Of a stretch of DNA of 64,000 bases, positions 13,601-25,272 are shown one piece after another. Origin of the DNA: Quillaja saponaria (lineage: Eukaryota; Streptophyta; Magnoliopsida; Fabales; Quillajaceae); contig CM055612.1 of assembly GCA_029379385.1 (NCBI GenBank), positions 15,562,001 to 15,626,000 of the forward strand, in the 5' to 3' direction. The stretch's first letter is position 1; the number at the start of each line of letters is the position of its first letter. The notes below the pieces were generated by a model. That model made no database searches and had not been told where the DNA came from. It saw only the letters and a list, made by a program, of their open reading frames with translations. Both the position numbers and the translations under genes were made by a program.

Positions 13601-15138
13601 GTGGCTGCTGGAGTTCAAGAGCAAGATAGCCACTGAATTGAGAAGGAAGCCCACCCATTGAAGCTTCAAGAAGATAAATCATTCACTTGAAGGAAGACAA
13701 TCTTGTTGCCATAATAGGGATCCAAGATGAACTCAAGCTAACTTGTTGGGGTATGGGAAGAGGATGAACAAAGGCTATCTCAAAGTCATACATGACTGCC
13801 ATGTCTGGAACACAAGGCTACTGTAGGAGGATGAAAGATAGCTCACGGCTGAGTAAGGTTGATTGAAGCAAGACAAACAACTAGTAAAAGAAGAAAAGAG
13901 TTGGACTAAAACTTAGATACAAAACAAGAAGGAGGAGCGAGACTCTCAGCTGGCTTGCAAGAGAAGAAAGCTAGATGAAAAGAAGAGGATACACGGCCAA
14001 ACAAGGGAGTAAATTGTAGTGTAAAAATTATAGAAACAATAAACATCTTTGAAATGTGTGAGTGGAGTTAGAATTTCTCTTTCTTTAAGACTATATTTGC
14101 ACCCTACATGTAATGGGTTACAACAAATAAGCCTCACAAGATAAAGCGGGATTTTTTATATCTAAGGTTGCTGTTAGACATAAATAGAAATTATAACTTG
14201 AAAAGTGAAAGAAAGAGAAGAAGAAGAGATAAAAAAAAGTGGGTTAACCATGTCTCTTTTATAGGTTTTCCATGAAAGAACATTTTTATTCATATAGAAG
14301 TTAAAATACAAAAGGAAATGTCTTTCCATTTAATCAAAAAGTAACGACTTTTGATTAAGTTATGTAGCTATAAAAAGTCTTATAGGTTTTCATGGAAAGA
14401 CATTCTTGTTCATAAAGAAGTTAATTTTATGAAACCAATTGTTTTTTCACTTAAGCAAAAAGTAATGACTTTTTGTTTAAGTCACAATAACCAAACTTCT
14501 CTTTTCTCAATACTTTGATAATTATTCATATATAAGTTATTTTATGAAAAGTAATGTATTTTAATTTACGCAAACAGTATTGACTCTTTGATTAAGTCAA
14601 ATTACTTTAAAACTATTGAAAATTTCTAATAGAAATTTCTGGAATGGCCGAGAATCCAGCAGGAAAAGAAATAGAAAGTTTAAGTTGGTTAAGGAAAGAA
14701 AATAAAGGATAAAAGTAAAACAAAAAAGGGAAATAGAATAATACAAAAGTAATTAGTTTCAAAGTCAAAGTTTTAAAATGTATAGTGGGCATTTTTCCTT
14801 GAGTTATACAGTTTTAAAATATATATACATAATCTACTTTACTTGAGTTATACAGGTATTTCATTTACAACAATTTACATCAATTAAAGTCAAGCTCCAA
14901 ACAATCAAGTTTTAGTTTAAATTCATACGTATATAATTTATACATCTATATACAGCGATATTCATTTATTTTACAATAAAACGTAATACATAAAATTTTA
15001 AAACGTATACTAGGATATCAAATTATACCATGTACAATATTATTATTGTTTATTTGATTTACTTAAATGTTTATTATTTTATCACTAAATTTTACATATT
15101 ATATCTATAACTCAATTTCACAATGTTAGGTTATCACA
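10663..15138 (-). repeat. Element D 3' LTR (left copy, end-truncated)
   Basis: Read on the minus strand it starts at 15138 with TGTGATAACCTAAC and runs left to 10663. Homology to the right LTR (from 15951) begins at the shared words GAGATTCCCT and AATGTGGAACATG, so about 190 terminal bases are missing. Compared with the right copy it also lacks about 270 bases near 10868 (right-copy 16142-16415). The full LTR would be about 4.9 kb, the longest in the window. The minus-strand frame at 10589-11026 lies in this LTR and is not coding. Confidence 0.8.
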
Positions 15139-15150
15139 ATCTCCCCCCTA
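15139..15150 (-). other. Polypurine tract of element D
   Basis: On the minus strand the tract is a purine-rich run containing GGGGGGAGA, directly before the LTR start TGTGATAACC. It aligns with the PPT of elements A and B, including the upstream words GAAATTCAGGAT. It primes plus-strand DNA synthesis in LTR elements. Confidence 0.8.
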
Positions 15151-15581
15151 AAAGAAATTCATCCTGAATTTCCACAACAAAAGACACAGATAATTTGTTT
15201 ACCTAAATCGGATGTAGATATTGTTGATTCACTGCAACTCCGGTTTCCAAGTAGTTTCTTATTTCTTATAATAGTACCGAATAATTTTCACTAAAGGAAG
15301 TTTACAAAGTTGTTTATTTACACTCATTACTGATTATTTCTCATATGTTAGGTTCTCGTTCACTTTCATTTTCAGGAACCTATGGGTTATGGGCCCACCA
15401 CACGTATGTTGCGCCACTCTAATAATTAATCCCAATCTCATTTGAACTTAACTTTTCATTTTACCTAAGTTTTAAACTACATCACCCGTATATTCTATAA
15501 CCCAAATTTCTTTTTAAATGAATTTGAGGATTAGTTAATGTCTACTTGAATCCAATATTCTATTATTTCACATGATTTACA

Positions 15582-15606
15582 ACACGACCACTAGGCGTCA
15601 TCGTGT
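15582..15606 (-). other. Leader hairpin of element D
   Basis: On the minus strand, arm ACACGATGAC and arm GTGGTCGTGT enclose a 5-base loop (GCCTA). Nine of ten stem positions can pair (one T-G wobble at position 7, one G-G mismatch at position 8). The same 25-nt structure occurs in elements A and B at the same place relative to the primer site, allowing for a deletion of about 50 bases here. Its role is inferred, not known. Confidence 0.6.
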
Positions 15607-15740
15607 CTACACCTGGATGAATCACAACTTAAAGTTTCAAGATAAATTAGAACGCATCACTAAGTCCAAATACTCCTCGAGTAATGTATGCAAAAAAAAA
15701 ACAGCATCTCACATTTGTAGTCACAAACTTTTAAACCAAA

Positions 15741-15752
15741 GCTCTGATACCA
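15741..15752 (-). other. Primer-binding site (initiator tRNA-Met) of element D
   Basis: The minus strand reads TGGTATCAGAGC, complementary to the 3' end of plant initiator tRNA-Met. It lies three bases inside the end of the 5' LTR, as in elements A and B. Confidence 0.9.
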
Positions 15753-15755
15753 ACT

Positions 15756-18700
15756 TGTCACACCTCATACAGAGGCATGACTAGCTGAGGTTTAAATAAC
15801 CAAATCTCTATAACCTTGACTTTACCACAAGTGAACACATATGACTTTCGAACAATTATATTCAAAACCAATAAAAACTTTACTGAATTAAATTAAAAAC
15901 AACATAGACTTGCTATAAGACACATAACGTTTACTGAAAACTTCGGCAGAGATTCCCTACAATGTGGAACATGTCCAAAAAAACATGTAAGATTACAGAT
16001 AACATAACCAAGGAGCTCTACTCCGTTAATATCATAAACAATAAAAAAATGATTTTTATACAAATAACTCATCAAACCAACATCCTAATTGTGACTGCAA
16101 ATTTTCATCATTTGGCTTCAAGTATGAGATCCTGAAAAATATCTAGTCGTACTTTGTCGGCAGGTAGCGAGCTTGGCTATGCCACATACTAAACTCCAGT
16201 TACTAAAAAAAATATCCACAAGAAAGAGGTGAGTTCTACGACCAAAGGGTACTAGTATCACTCAAAGCACATATATCATCATTTAATCTCAAGTAACAAT
16301 AGTCATGTTTTAATTCAATAGTACAAGCACGTATATGTAATTCTCATAAAGCCACGATTCACATGTTTTACAACATATATAATTTATTTCAAATGTCCAA
16401 AGTTTACAATTCCAAACAAAGCAATCAAAGCATACAAAGCAAGCAAAGGGCCAACGAATAACTCAGTCCCACACAACAACATCACCCTCTACCGGGCATT
16501 TACGTGCCTGCAAAATAGATTAATCTCCTTACATAATCCATCCCACAGGGGCTAATCACTAAAAAAAAAAATTTTACAAAAATTTATCAGAATCAGAATA
16601 TGTCAAAATCTCAAATCAGAATATCCTACGTGCACCTGGATTTCAGTTTCAGAGATAAAATCATTTCTTAGAAAAATCTCACTTTGTTGGTCCTTATTAA
16701 ACAAAAACAATTTCAAACATCAAACATAATTCAATGAAACACTATACATGCTTATTTTTCCATATAATACATCTATTCAGATACACATAAAATTACACAT
16801 AATAATGTAACAACTAAAGGGTAACAGTTAACACTCATAGTAATACAGATCCTATCAGTCGTTTCTTCTTGAATTCACGTGTATCGTTGGCTATACAACT
16901 CATTCCAGAGCAGACATTAAAATTTTCAAGTATTACTGAGTTTAGAAATTTTGAAGTTAGAATCCTCTAGTCCCTAAAACTTATATATATACACACATTT
17001 ATATACCTACACCGAGAAATCAATACAAATCTATAAATTCTCAATTTTGTTATATTTCAAACGTTGGATTCAAATTACACTCATTACTTAGAGTTAATTA
17101 AAAATTGAGCTATGCATTCTTATCATTAGCACTATTAAATTTCTAACTTTCCTTTTCCATTTCATAAAATCAACATTTGGTATAGATAGGTTTGTTTATG
17201 AAAGTTTCCTATTAAGCCATTACATGTTAAGTAATATGAATTGTACTTTATGTGAGAAGGTTGATAATGAAGAGACATTTTAGATGTCTTGAAAATGCAT
17301 AGGGTAGAAGGAAACAATTGGAAAAGATAAAAAACACTAATGAATTAGAAATGTTGAAATTGTCCAAACTTAGGGTTTGTACCAATGTTCACTCTAATAG
17401 ACATATCTTCCTCTAGGAAATTCTAAATCGAGTTTTATAAAATTTATTAAATACTAGATACATGTAGTTTATAATGGTGTATCAATTGTAATTTTTAGAT
17501 TTAGATAACAATACAGTTTACTCCTTGAAGTTGCATTAAATTATGCAAAATGCAAGATTTTTGCAACTCTAACCTTACCTTAGTTAATTGAACATTACTT
17601 TCTCTAGGAAAAAGGAAATCTAATTTTGTTTATTGGATTTATTAATAGACAATGATATCTTTCTAGATAGATATCATATGTATTATTTGGATGTGCATAT
17701 TAGTATAGTTAATTATTTAAATTTTACCCATTTTAGGGATTTTTTACAACCCCACTGGATATACATTTATTTTCACTTACATACTTAACCAAATTTAATA
17801 AAACCAAGTTGAAACATTATATTTAGGAATTTAGCTATCTTTATTTTTTGAAAACTTCTCCTGAAATTAGCCTTGAACTCACTCAATTACTGACATGAAA
17901 AAAAACAGTTCACTTTTATTATTCCTAGTTGTCAACCCCTGATTCTGATACTTAAAGAGTTCTCATACTTGTGAATTAAATTACGAAACTTTCCAATCCA
18001 GTTTTTCAAGATGTTAGGAACATTTAAACTTCAGAATAATACACCTAATTCATCTTTTAAGACCCCCTAACATCAATTACTTTAAAACAACTACAGTCAA
18101 GACCCAAAAATCACAGCCATGACTTCCAATGCCTCCAAAATACACACAACATGGAATTAAAACCTGAAACACTCAAGATTTATCCTTTAATATGTTAAGA
18201 AAAAATTTTACTTAGAGATCTTAAGCTAATTTCAACCATATCCCCCGACGAATTCTCCCAAACTGACTGAAGCTCACTAAAAATCTTGCATAGACCTAGC
18301 CATAGTCCACTAGCTCTAAAGATAGCTATACTTGGAACTAGGTAACAAAATTTTTTGGATATCATCTCAAGACCGTAAGATAAATTTTCTCCTTTGAACT
18401 CATAATTTAATTCATTCCTGAAAGCACTTGAAATACAAGATTTCTCTAATCCACAAAATCTGGCCCTACATCCCTTCAAAAATCTCTTAACTCTCATTTT
18501 CCAACACTTTACCCATAACTAACCTTCCTTTGTTCATACCTATTACTCACTTTCATTAACTCCTTAACCCATAACATTAATCAACCACTATTTTAACTTT
18601 TTTATGAAATTTTATTCAAATTCCAACAACAACTAACCACAGAGGCTTAAATTTACCAAGTTTTACTCAAAAAGTTATAACTAACTTTCTTGTAGGCATT

Positions 18701-18814
18701 TTATCAAACATCTTGAATGCATGATTTCCCTCCATTGGTATGTGTGTGTACATATGTATATATACCCCAAGATAATCAATACAAGTTCTTCAATTCAACA
18801 TTGCTCATATTCCA
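15756..18814 (-). repeat. Element D 5' LTR (right copy, start-truncated)
   Basis: It begins on the plus strand with TGTCACACCTC, the reverse complement of the LTR end shared by all copies. It aligns with the left LTR throughout, up to the words TTGCTCATATTCCA at 18814, where the left copy (near 13294) continues and this one does not. About 1.85 kb of the LTR start is missing. Confidence 0.8.
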
Positions 18815-20458
18815 GGGGTGTTGGCATCGTAGCGCTAGCTTTTAGGCACTACGGCTCACAATAGCCTGCTTGGTAAATTTATGAACTTTGCAATGTTGCA
18901 GTAGTAATTTTCCTAGGCCATGGCACTCGATAAGTTGAAATCCTAATTCTTTTGTAATTCATCTTCAAATAGAGCTTCTTGATGCATTATACATTCAAAA
19001 CACACAAGCTAAGTTATTAAGGAATAAAACTCTTATTCAAATCCTAAATCCTAACAACATTAACCTAAAATCAACATCCTATAGTCACAATGACTAAACT
19101 AAGAAATAAACTAAAAGCTAAACAATTGTAAAGTAAAACTCAAGAATATAGCCAATTTAATTAATTAAAATGATGTAAAATAAGTTATTTCATAGACTTA
19201 TCACACCACTAAACTTAAGATTTTGCTAATACTCAAGCAGAAGAGTAAAATAAAACAAAATAAATTCAAAATCGACTAGCCAAATATGTATTACACTAAA
19301 ACATTGATATCCCCAAAATATCCTCAAAGGTTTCACATAATCTTAATACATTATCAACCAAAGGTATTATCCAAATTCACGATTCGACTCAAGAGTAACC
19401 ATAATTTTCAAATGGATTTCTAGTGTGTGTATGATCTTTTTATCTTGAATTTCATGCAATCTTGATAAGTTTATATCTATGCAAAATCCAGCTTTGCACT
19501 CAAACCCCATAAGTTTGCTTTTCAACACTCTTTTCACTAAATCAAGAATTAATAGGTCTTTCTAAGCTTCTAATGTAGGCTAGGGTAACAAGATGATAAA
19601 AAATATTTATGAGGCCTTGTAGAGATTTTACATAACCCGTGTAATACCCATACTTGGCTTCCTCTTTTCATTTGCTCACCACTTTCATATTTTTTTCTCT
19701 TTTTTTTTTTCCCCTCTTTTTCTTTCTTTTGCCCAACTCTTATCACACCCCTAAACTTATTTATACTCATTGTGCTTATTGAGATAATGATGAGGCATAT
19801 ATATATATATACTTTCTTTTTAATAACTCTACATTTCCTCATTTACTTAGTATAACACAATATAAACCTAGAATGATCAAAATACTTAAGAGTAGGGGTT
19901 CAAAACTGAAATTAAAAGAAATGGTTAGGAAAAAATATGGGTGACCAAGAAAAGGCAGACTTGGCTCAATGAAGTATACTAGGTTATAAAATAAAACATA
20001 GTTTAAAAGGCTCAAATGGACCAAAAATTGTCTAAATCATATCCTTAATTTTGTTTTGTCTAAGATTTTGCCTCAAGAGAGAATCAAACAAATTCTAGGG
20101 TTCCTAACCAAACCTGAACTTGCTAAACATAAACGATCTCTAAATAAGCAACACAATCCCAAGGAATAGATCAAGTGTGCTATAACTATCGGAAATCATA
20201 TCTTACAATGCTACTAACTAAAGAATTTAACACAAATGTCAAGATCACAGGATAATCAAAGTACTATCACAAGATGAGAGAATTTCATCATAACAGTATA
20301 ATGACATCTTGGCTATTATTACAAAACAAAGCAAGAAAATAAACACATAACAACATGAAAGGAATAGACCCCACCAAACTTAAACAAAACATTGTCCCCA
20401 ATGTAACTGAAAATAGAAAAGGAAACACCCTTAATCAGTGATGCAAGGTGGAGAGTGC
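18815..20458 (-). mobile_element. Degraded non-coding retroelement stretch
   Basis: The junction sequence AGGGGTGTTGGCATCG, followed by CACTACGGCTCACAATAGCC, loosely recalls a common plant gypsy-type (Tat/Athila-like) block, as do the repeated words CACC(A/C)CTAAACTTA near 19205, 19745 and 20370. Those words often lie beside the type of ORF found at 20459-21030. I see no coding sequence, but there are pyrimidine runs near 19690-19715 and a TA run near 19795-19812. The call rests on remembered word patterns and is weak. Confidence 0.35.
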
Positions 20459-21030
20459 CTAATCCTCTTTCTCTTTGTCATCAAGGTAATCAAAGTATGG
20501 TGGGTTTGGGAGAGTAAGGAAGTGGGTCATGTCAATCCCCATGTGCTGAGCACAAGCATGTTGCATCTATTCCAAGGCTGTATTGCAACTCAACTAATGT
20601 GCCAAGAAGCTGCTCTACATGGTCCATCCTATAGGTTAATGTCAAGGACTGAGATAGCCAAGCCTTAACTAGCTGAGATGATGGTGCAGTGGAGGAGCTG
20701 GCTTCGGCTCAAGTTTGAGGAAGAACAAGGAGCTGTCAAAGAATTTTCCTATCAATAGGAGCCTTTGTTTGTCATCAAATTCTCACAATTGTCCCATTAC
20801 ACTCTAGCTCGGATACATAAAACAGTAATTAAGTAAGGGAACCACGTACCTTCCTTTGTGGTGTAGGCTGCATAGTTAATGATGCCATCAAAGATGAATT
20901 GGCCAATATCAATACTCTTGCTAGTGGTGATGGTATACAATTTAAGAGCTTTATCCTGGGTGACATCACTAATTTGTGTGCATAGGAGCATATGTTGGAT
21001 AAAATAAAAGCCATACCTTGATATCTTTGT
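20459..21030 (-). pseudogene. Broken 'putative plant transposon protein' ORF
   Basis: On the minus strand, 20800-21015 reads QISDVTQDKALKLYTI, then SKSIDIGQFIFDGIIN and WFPYLITVLCIRA. This matches the conserved core often labelled 'putative plant transposon protein' in plant genomes (a retroelement-linked protein of unknown function). Downstream, 20459-20570 reads MQQHACAQHMGIDMTHF, then NPPYFDYLDDKEKED and a stop at 20459-20461. That acidic tail is typical of the C-terminus of these proteins. An in-frame TAG just before the MQQHA segment and frame changes between the two parts show decay. The N-terminal half is not recognisable. The family assignment is from memory of typical sequences. Confidence 0.6.
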
Positions 21031-22457
21031 CTAAGGCATTAGTTTCGAAAATATATAAGGACACGCATTACATGCATATGTAGCATAATTATCCCTAACC
21101 AAGAACCTAATATATATATATATATATTACGAAAGCAAAACATTAAAACTAACCCCTTGAAGTTTTCATCACACAGTTAGTCAAGGATGTTTAGAGTTCC
21201 TCCACAAATCATTAAAACGATTCTTCCAATCAAACATAAAGTATGACCAATGATTAGTAAGCTACTCGAACTAATAAGCCTCTAATGAAATAGTTCACAC
21301 AATTGATGGTTAAAAACTTTTAACTTTTTTGAAAAAGATACAAAGGAATTGATTCACTCTTAGGATATGTACTAGCTTTCGCTTGGTTGAATCATTAATA
21401 AAGGATTGTTCTTGAAGCAAAAACTCATTTGCTTCAACAAAGGGGGTCAAGGCTAAGGGAGGATAAGTTGTCAAGAACTTTTCTTGCTTCTAATCCTTGC
21501 TTGGCCAAGTGCCACTTGTGTCTTGTATCCTACATTAGCATTGGCCGTATTCCGTTTGTTACATATATATAGGGGTGACTAGGGCTTAGGGACTTATAGT
21601 CTTTCATTGTTTAGATTTTCATTAAACCTAAGGCCAAGGCCCAAAGCTCCTATAGTGATCCATAATCCTATTATGATTACTAATGGTCTTTTAGACTCAT
21701 AGTGGCCTAAATCTAATTAGGATTCCTAATAGACCTTTTCTTGGTTTTCAAGAAAACAAGTATTGTCATATATGTATAGGTAACAATTACCTTTTTACCA
21801 TTATATGCTTGGAAGTTAAATATTAATTCCCAGATTTCATTAATCCTTCTAGGTTCTTAATCTAAGTCAATTAAAAAGTGTATCCCATTAGGTTCTTTCG
21901 TAAGTTGGCAATAAATATAATTCGATACTTCCTAAGAAGTATGGTTAAAATAAAACACTTTGAATTCAACTTTCGTTTTGCTAAGCTTACCAAGTTACAT
22001 TCATAGATCAAGATTGACATCTAGCAATATATCATGACCACCTAAGTACAAGCAAAATTAAGATAATTGATTAAACCTTTCAGTGCTTGGTTACAATATA
22101 ATTTAATCCTTGCATCAAACATATTGCAAGATAGACAAAAGGCATGGATTCTAGCATCTACCTTATTTTTTTCTAAATCCATTTATACTTGAAATCAAGT
22201 TTATGTTTTGTTCCTCAAAGAGATTCAAGAAAACACTATTCTTAATCTTTTCACTTTGCAAAGATTCCCGGAAAAAGACATACTCATCTCAAGAGACCAT
22301 CGGATATTCGTAATCTTTACTAAGGATGATGAATTCTTTGTCTATCATTCATCTACCTTCATATGCTTCACTACATGGTCCAATAATTACCCATGTATTA
22401 TCCTCATTACATGATAAAGTGAATGTCATCAACATATAGATTCATATACAAGGTAAA
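21031..22457. other. AT-rich spacer, no gene recognised
   Basis: Only a TA microsatellite (21109-21127) and general AT-rich DNA are visible. The open frame 22208-22414 matches no family I know. The stretch may include remains of an LTR, but I found no matching ends. Confidence 0.45.
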
Positions 22458-22600
22458 CAGAGATGGCAACGAGCCTGGTCTAGCCCAGTCCAGACCTAAC
22501 CCATTATTTACCCATACCCATTATGGACCCGAAAATGAGATCTATCATTTACTAGGTATAGCCAGACCCAAACCTAATGGGTCTTCCTATATACGCGAAT
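22458..22600 (+). mobile_element. Possible end of a hAT-type element
   Basis: The words CAGAGATGGCAACGAGCC, followed by several GACCC/GGGTC-type repeats, resemble the terminus of plant hAT-type elements whose ends read CAGRGATGGCAAYGGG. No matching inverted end (GTTGCCATC-type) was found within the next 2 kb, so this would be a truncated copy or a chance match. Confidence 0.3.
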
Positions 22601-24360
22601 TTTTTTTTCCCGTTTTTTCTTTTGTTTTTTAACTATGTTGTACTAATTTATCAAAACATACTTTTTTTGAAAAAAAAATAAAATTTCCTAATATTTTTTA
22701 AAGAATTGGTTTACTTAAGCCACGTTGAATTTTTGGTCAGTTAATATAATTTCATACTCTTATGTTGAATTAAAATGACAAAAAGGGAGTAAAAATCTAC
22801 TGCTAGCTACCTCACATTTCAAATTGACAATGCAAGCTAAAACACACATACATACAAAAAATAGAACACTCGAATTAAAGAAGCTAATATTTTTTGTTCA
22901 AACTTTCAGTTTCCTTCTTTTCTCAAATATACTCAACCACCAAACAGTTTAAATATTGTCTTGCAAATATATACAAATGTTGACCCAATTTATTGCTAAT
23001 TTTGTCTAATTGCTATTTAGTGACATGTAATTAAAATCTTGATTATTCATAGAAAAAAATAGAAATGAAATCAATTGAATGAAAATATCAACTAAAAATT
23101 TCAATGAAATAAATAAAAAAATTAGATAACAAAAAAATTTATATTGTAACGGTTGATAGATATTTTAAAATTTTAACTTATGTGGTATGCATCTGCATAT
23201 AGGAATCATTAAGTTTAAGCATAAATTTTAACATTTTGGATAAATTATAAATCATGTTTAATAATACCGGTGCAATATCTAGATTCGAATATTCGATAAA
23301 AAATTAACGACATTAGAAATTGAGTGGTACTTTAATGGGTGAGAAATTGATCATAGACCCATGATTTGTAAATTCTCATCAAATCATGAATTTCAAAATT
23401 AATCTTCCTTATTACACTTTCAAAATTTGAAATTTAAAAATCAAATTCTCAGATCAAAACTATTAATATCAAATCATTTTCCCATATGATAAAATTTTAA
23501 AACTCAAAATTAAAATATAGTGTTACAATTATTATACACCCCTTTAATCATAACAATCTTGAGTTTCTCAAAATAAAAAATAGTTGGGATAACACTGAGG
23601 TTTGATGAGGCTTAGTGTACTGGATTGTGTAGTTTGGCTAGTCATAACTGAGATAATGAATTAATGCATTGACAAGTTGAACCAAAGAATACTTATTCGT
23701 CCAATGTTCCAAATAAGGGATACAAACCAAACCTGAGGAAGCAACATAAGGATCAAAACAAGAAAAATAGGTAGGATTTACAAAAACACAAGGTCCAAAA
23801 TCAAGATAGGACACAAAAAAACTCTATGGAAATAGGAACCCTAGATATATGCTTAGAAAGTGTATAGGGATATTTCCTAATATTTTGATAATTCGGGATT
23901 GAGTTCCATCACAAAATTAAATTGTAGAAAATTTAAGAATAAAATATGGATAATTCCTCAAAAGATCATCAATATGTTCTATAATAATACGCTTAGATCT
24001 ACGTGATTAGGCACAATTTGATAACTCATGAAGCCATGCCATGATTCTCTTTCTTTTTTTCTTTTTTTTTTTTTTTCTTTTTTTTTCCTTTCTTCTCTTT
24101 TTTTTTTAATGCAAATTGAAATACAACAACCTAAAAAGCTAATAAAATTCAAAAAGCATAATAAAATAAGGAAATAAATAGCAAAAGTGAGAGAGTAGTA
24201 CCGATTTTAGTATTTAGGTGTAGAATTTTAGAAAACAGACCTTAAAATCAGAACCAGAGGTCTTAATACCTTCGGAATTGATCTAATTTTCTTAAAAATT
24301 AATCTAATAAGAGCCGAACCAAACCTGTCAAAGTTAACAAACTGGTTTGGTCAACTATGT
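22601..24360. other. AT-rich spacer with a pyrimidine tract
   Basis: No gene or repeat family is recognised. An almost pure pyrimidine tract lies at about 24047-24108. Confidence 0.5.
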
Positions 24361-24490
24361 TGACATGGCAAGGGTACTGAGGTAGCAGTGACACGTGGCA
24401 GTTGAGGTGGTAGTGACATGTGGCAAGTTGAGGTGGCAAAGACACGTTGCATTATGAGGTGCAGAGACATATGGTAGGTGACATGGTTTG
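24361..24490. repeat. Degenerate minisatellite, about 25-28 bp unit
   Basis: Four to five diverged units share the words GACACGTGGCA and GTTGAGGTGG: 24361-24388, about 24389-24413, 24414-24440, 24441-24464 and a partial last unit. The CACGTG core recurs (E-box/G-box word). The minus-strand frame at 24355-24564 is open because the repeat is open, and is not evidence of a gene. Confidence 0.65.
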
Positions 24491-24849
24491 TTGACGTGCT
24501 TCTTGCCTACTGAAGTGCAGACATGTGGATATAGGGCTGGTATGTCGTGTATGTCATGTGACACGTGTTAGCAAACGTAGTAGATGGGTTTTTGGCTCAT
24601 GGAAGGACACTTAAAATAGTGGCGGTGTTGTCTACTGAATCACACGCACCGTATCTGGGGCTCATAAAGCCTCCTTTCATGGTGGTCTTTTTAGTGCTGG
24701 TCTCGATTCGTTGCCGTGGTCATAATGGTGGTCTCAGATTTTGATTCAGACAAAAAAAAATTGTGCATAACTTTCGAGGTAAAAATGTATTTTGAAATTT
24801 TTGAGATTTGAAATCAAAGGAGTATTTGGGAAGTAATGGCACACGAATC

Positions 24850-24939
24850 GATGTTTGGGCTCTAAAACCAAGATTTGATGTAGGACAATGGAGAGATGTT
24901 TGGACTCTAATACCAAGATTTGATGTAGGACAATGGAGA
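24850..24939. repeat. 45-bp tandem duplication over a primer-site-like sequence
   Basis: Two adjacent 45-base units (24850-24894, 24895-24939) differ at two positions. On the minus strand each contains a decayed initiator tRNA-Met primer site (TGGTTTTAGAGCC in unit 1, TGGTATTAGAGTC in unit 2), preceded by CCATTGTCCTACATCAAA. This is the usual arrangement of an LTR end followed by a PBS in many plant LTR elements. Confidence 0.75.
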
Positions 24940-25272
24940 GAAAATGAGGAATTAGGGAAAATTTGAGGGACAAAGAGAAGGAATAAGTATTGAAACAAGA
25001 AATTGAGAAAGAATAAGATGGAACTGGGGTTTGGGAAAGCTTGCAATCAATACTTAATATTCCAATTTTCAAAGATCCATAAACAAATCCATACTAACCC
25101 TTTACATAGGCATTACATAAAACCTAGGGTAGAAGCATAAATAACATAAAAAAACTAAAAAAAAAATAGTAAAAACCAATGAATAAAATTCTAAATTCTA
25201 ATTTTACATAATAGAACACATAATTAAATAAACACAATAAACACCTGTAGAATTATAAATTTGTTTCCCATC
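24922..25272 (-). repeat. Candidate short LTR next to the duplicated primer site
   Basis: Read on the minus strand, a possible LTR starts near 25272 with TGATGGGAAACAAATTTATA and ends near 24922 with CATTGTCCTACA, just before the PBS-like word. The length would be about 350 bp. No second copy or target duplication was seen, so this is a guess from end motifs. The overlapping minus-strand frames 24720-25072 lie inside it and are not convincing as genes. Confidence 0.3.

Larger units (their letters stand above)
10663..18814 (-). mobile_element. Element D: long-LTR non-coding retrotransposon, internally deleted
   Basis: Two minus-strand LTRs flank a 617-base internal domain with a polypurine tract at one end (15139-15150) and an initiator tRNA-Met primer site at the other (15741-15752). 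It belongs to the same group as elements A and B: the 3' part of the LTRs, primer region and PPT region align by eye. Both outer ends are cut. The left (3') LTR lacks its last 190 or so bases, and the right (5') LTR stops at 18814 where it meets unrelated sequence. No target duplication can therefore be tested. No open frame of the element encodes a retroviral protein. Confidence 0.85.

Noticed and set aside
18195..18497. 100-residue minus-strand frame
   Set aside because: It lies inside the right LTR of element D. The left LTR copy (about 12640-12960) is not open in the same frame.
22415..22450. Minus-strand LYMNLYVDDIHF resembling the Ty1/copia YVDD reverse-transcriptase box
   Set aside because: No further copia motif lies on either side in any frame, so the short match is most likely chance.
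24355..24564. Minus-strand frame rich in Cys and His (repeated CHxxLPHV-like words)
   Set aside because: It looks like a metal-binding repeat protein, but the pattern comes from the DNA minisatellite. There is no gene structure.
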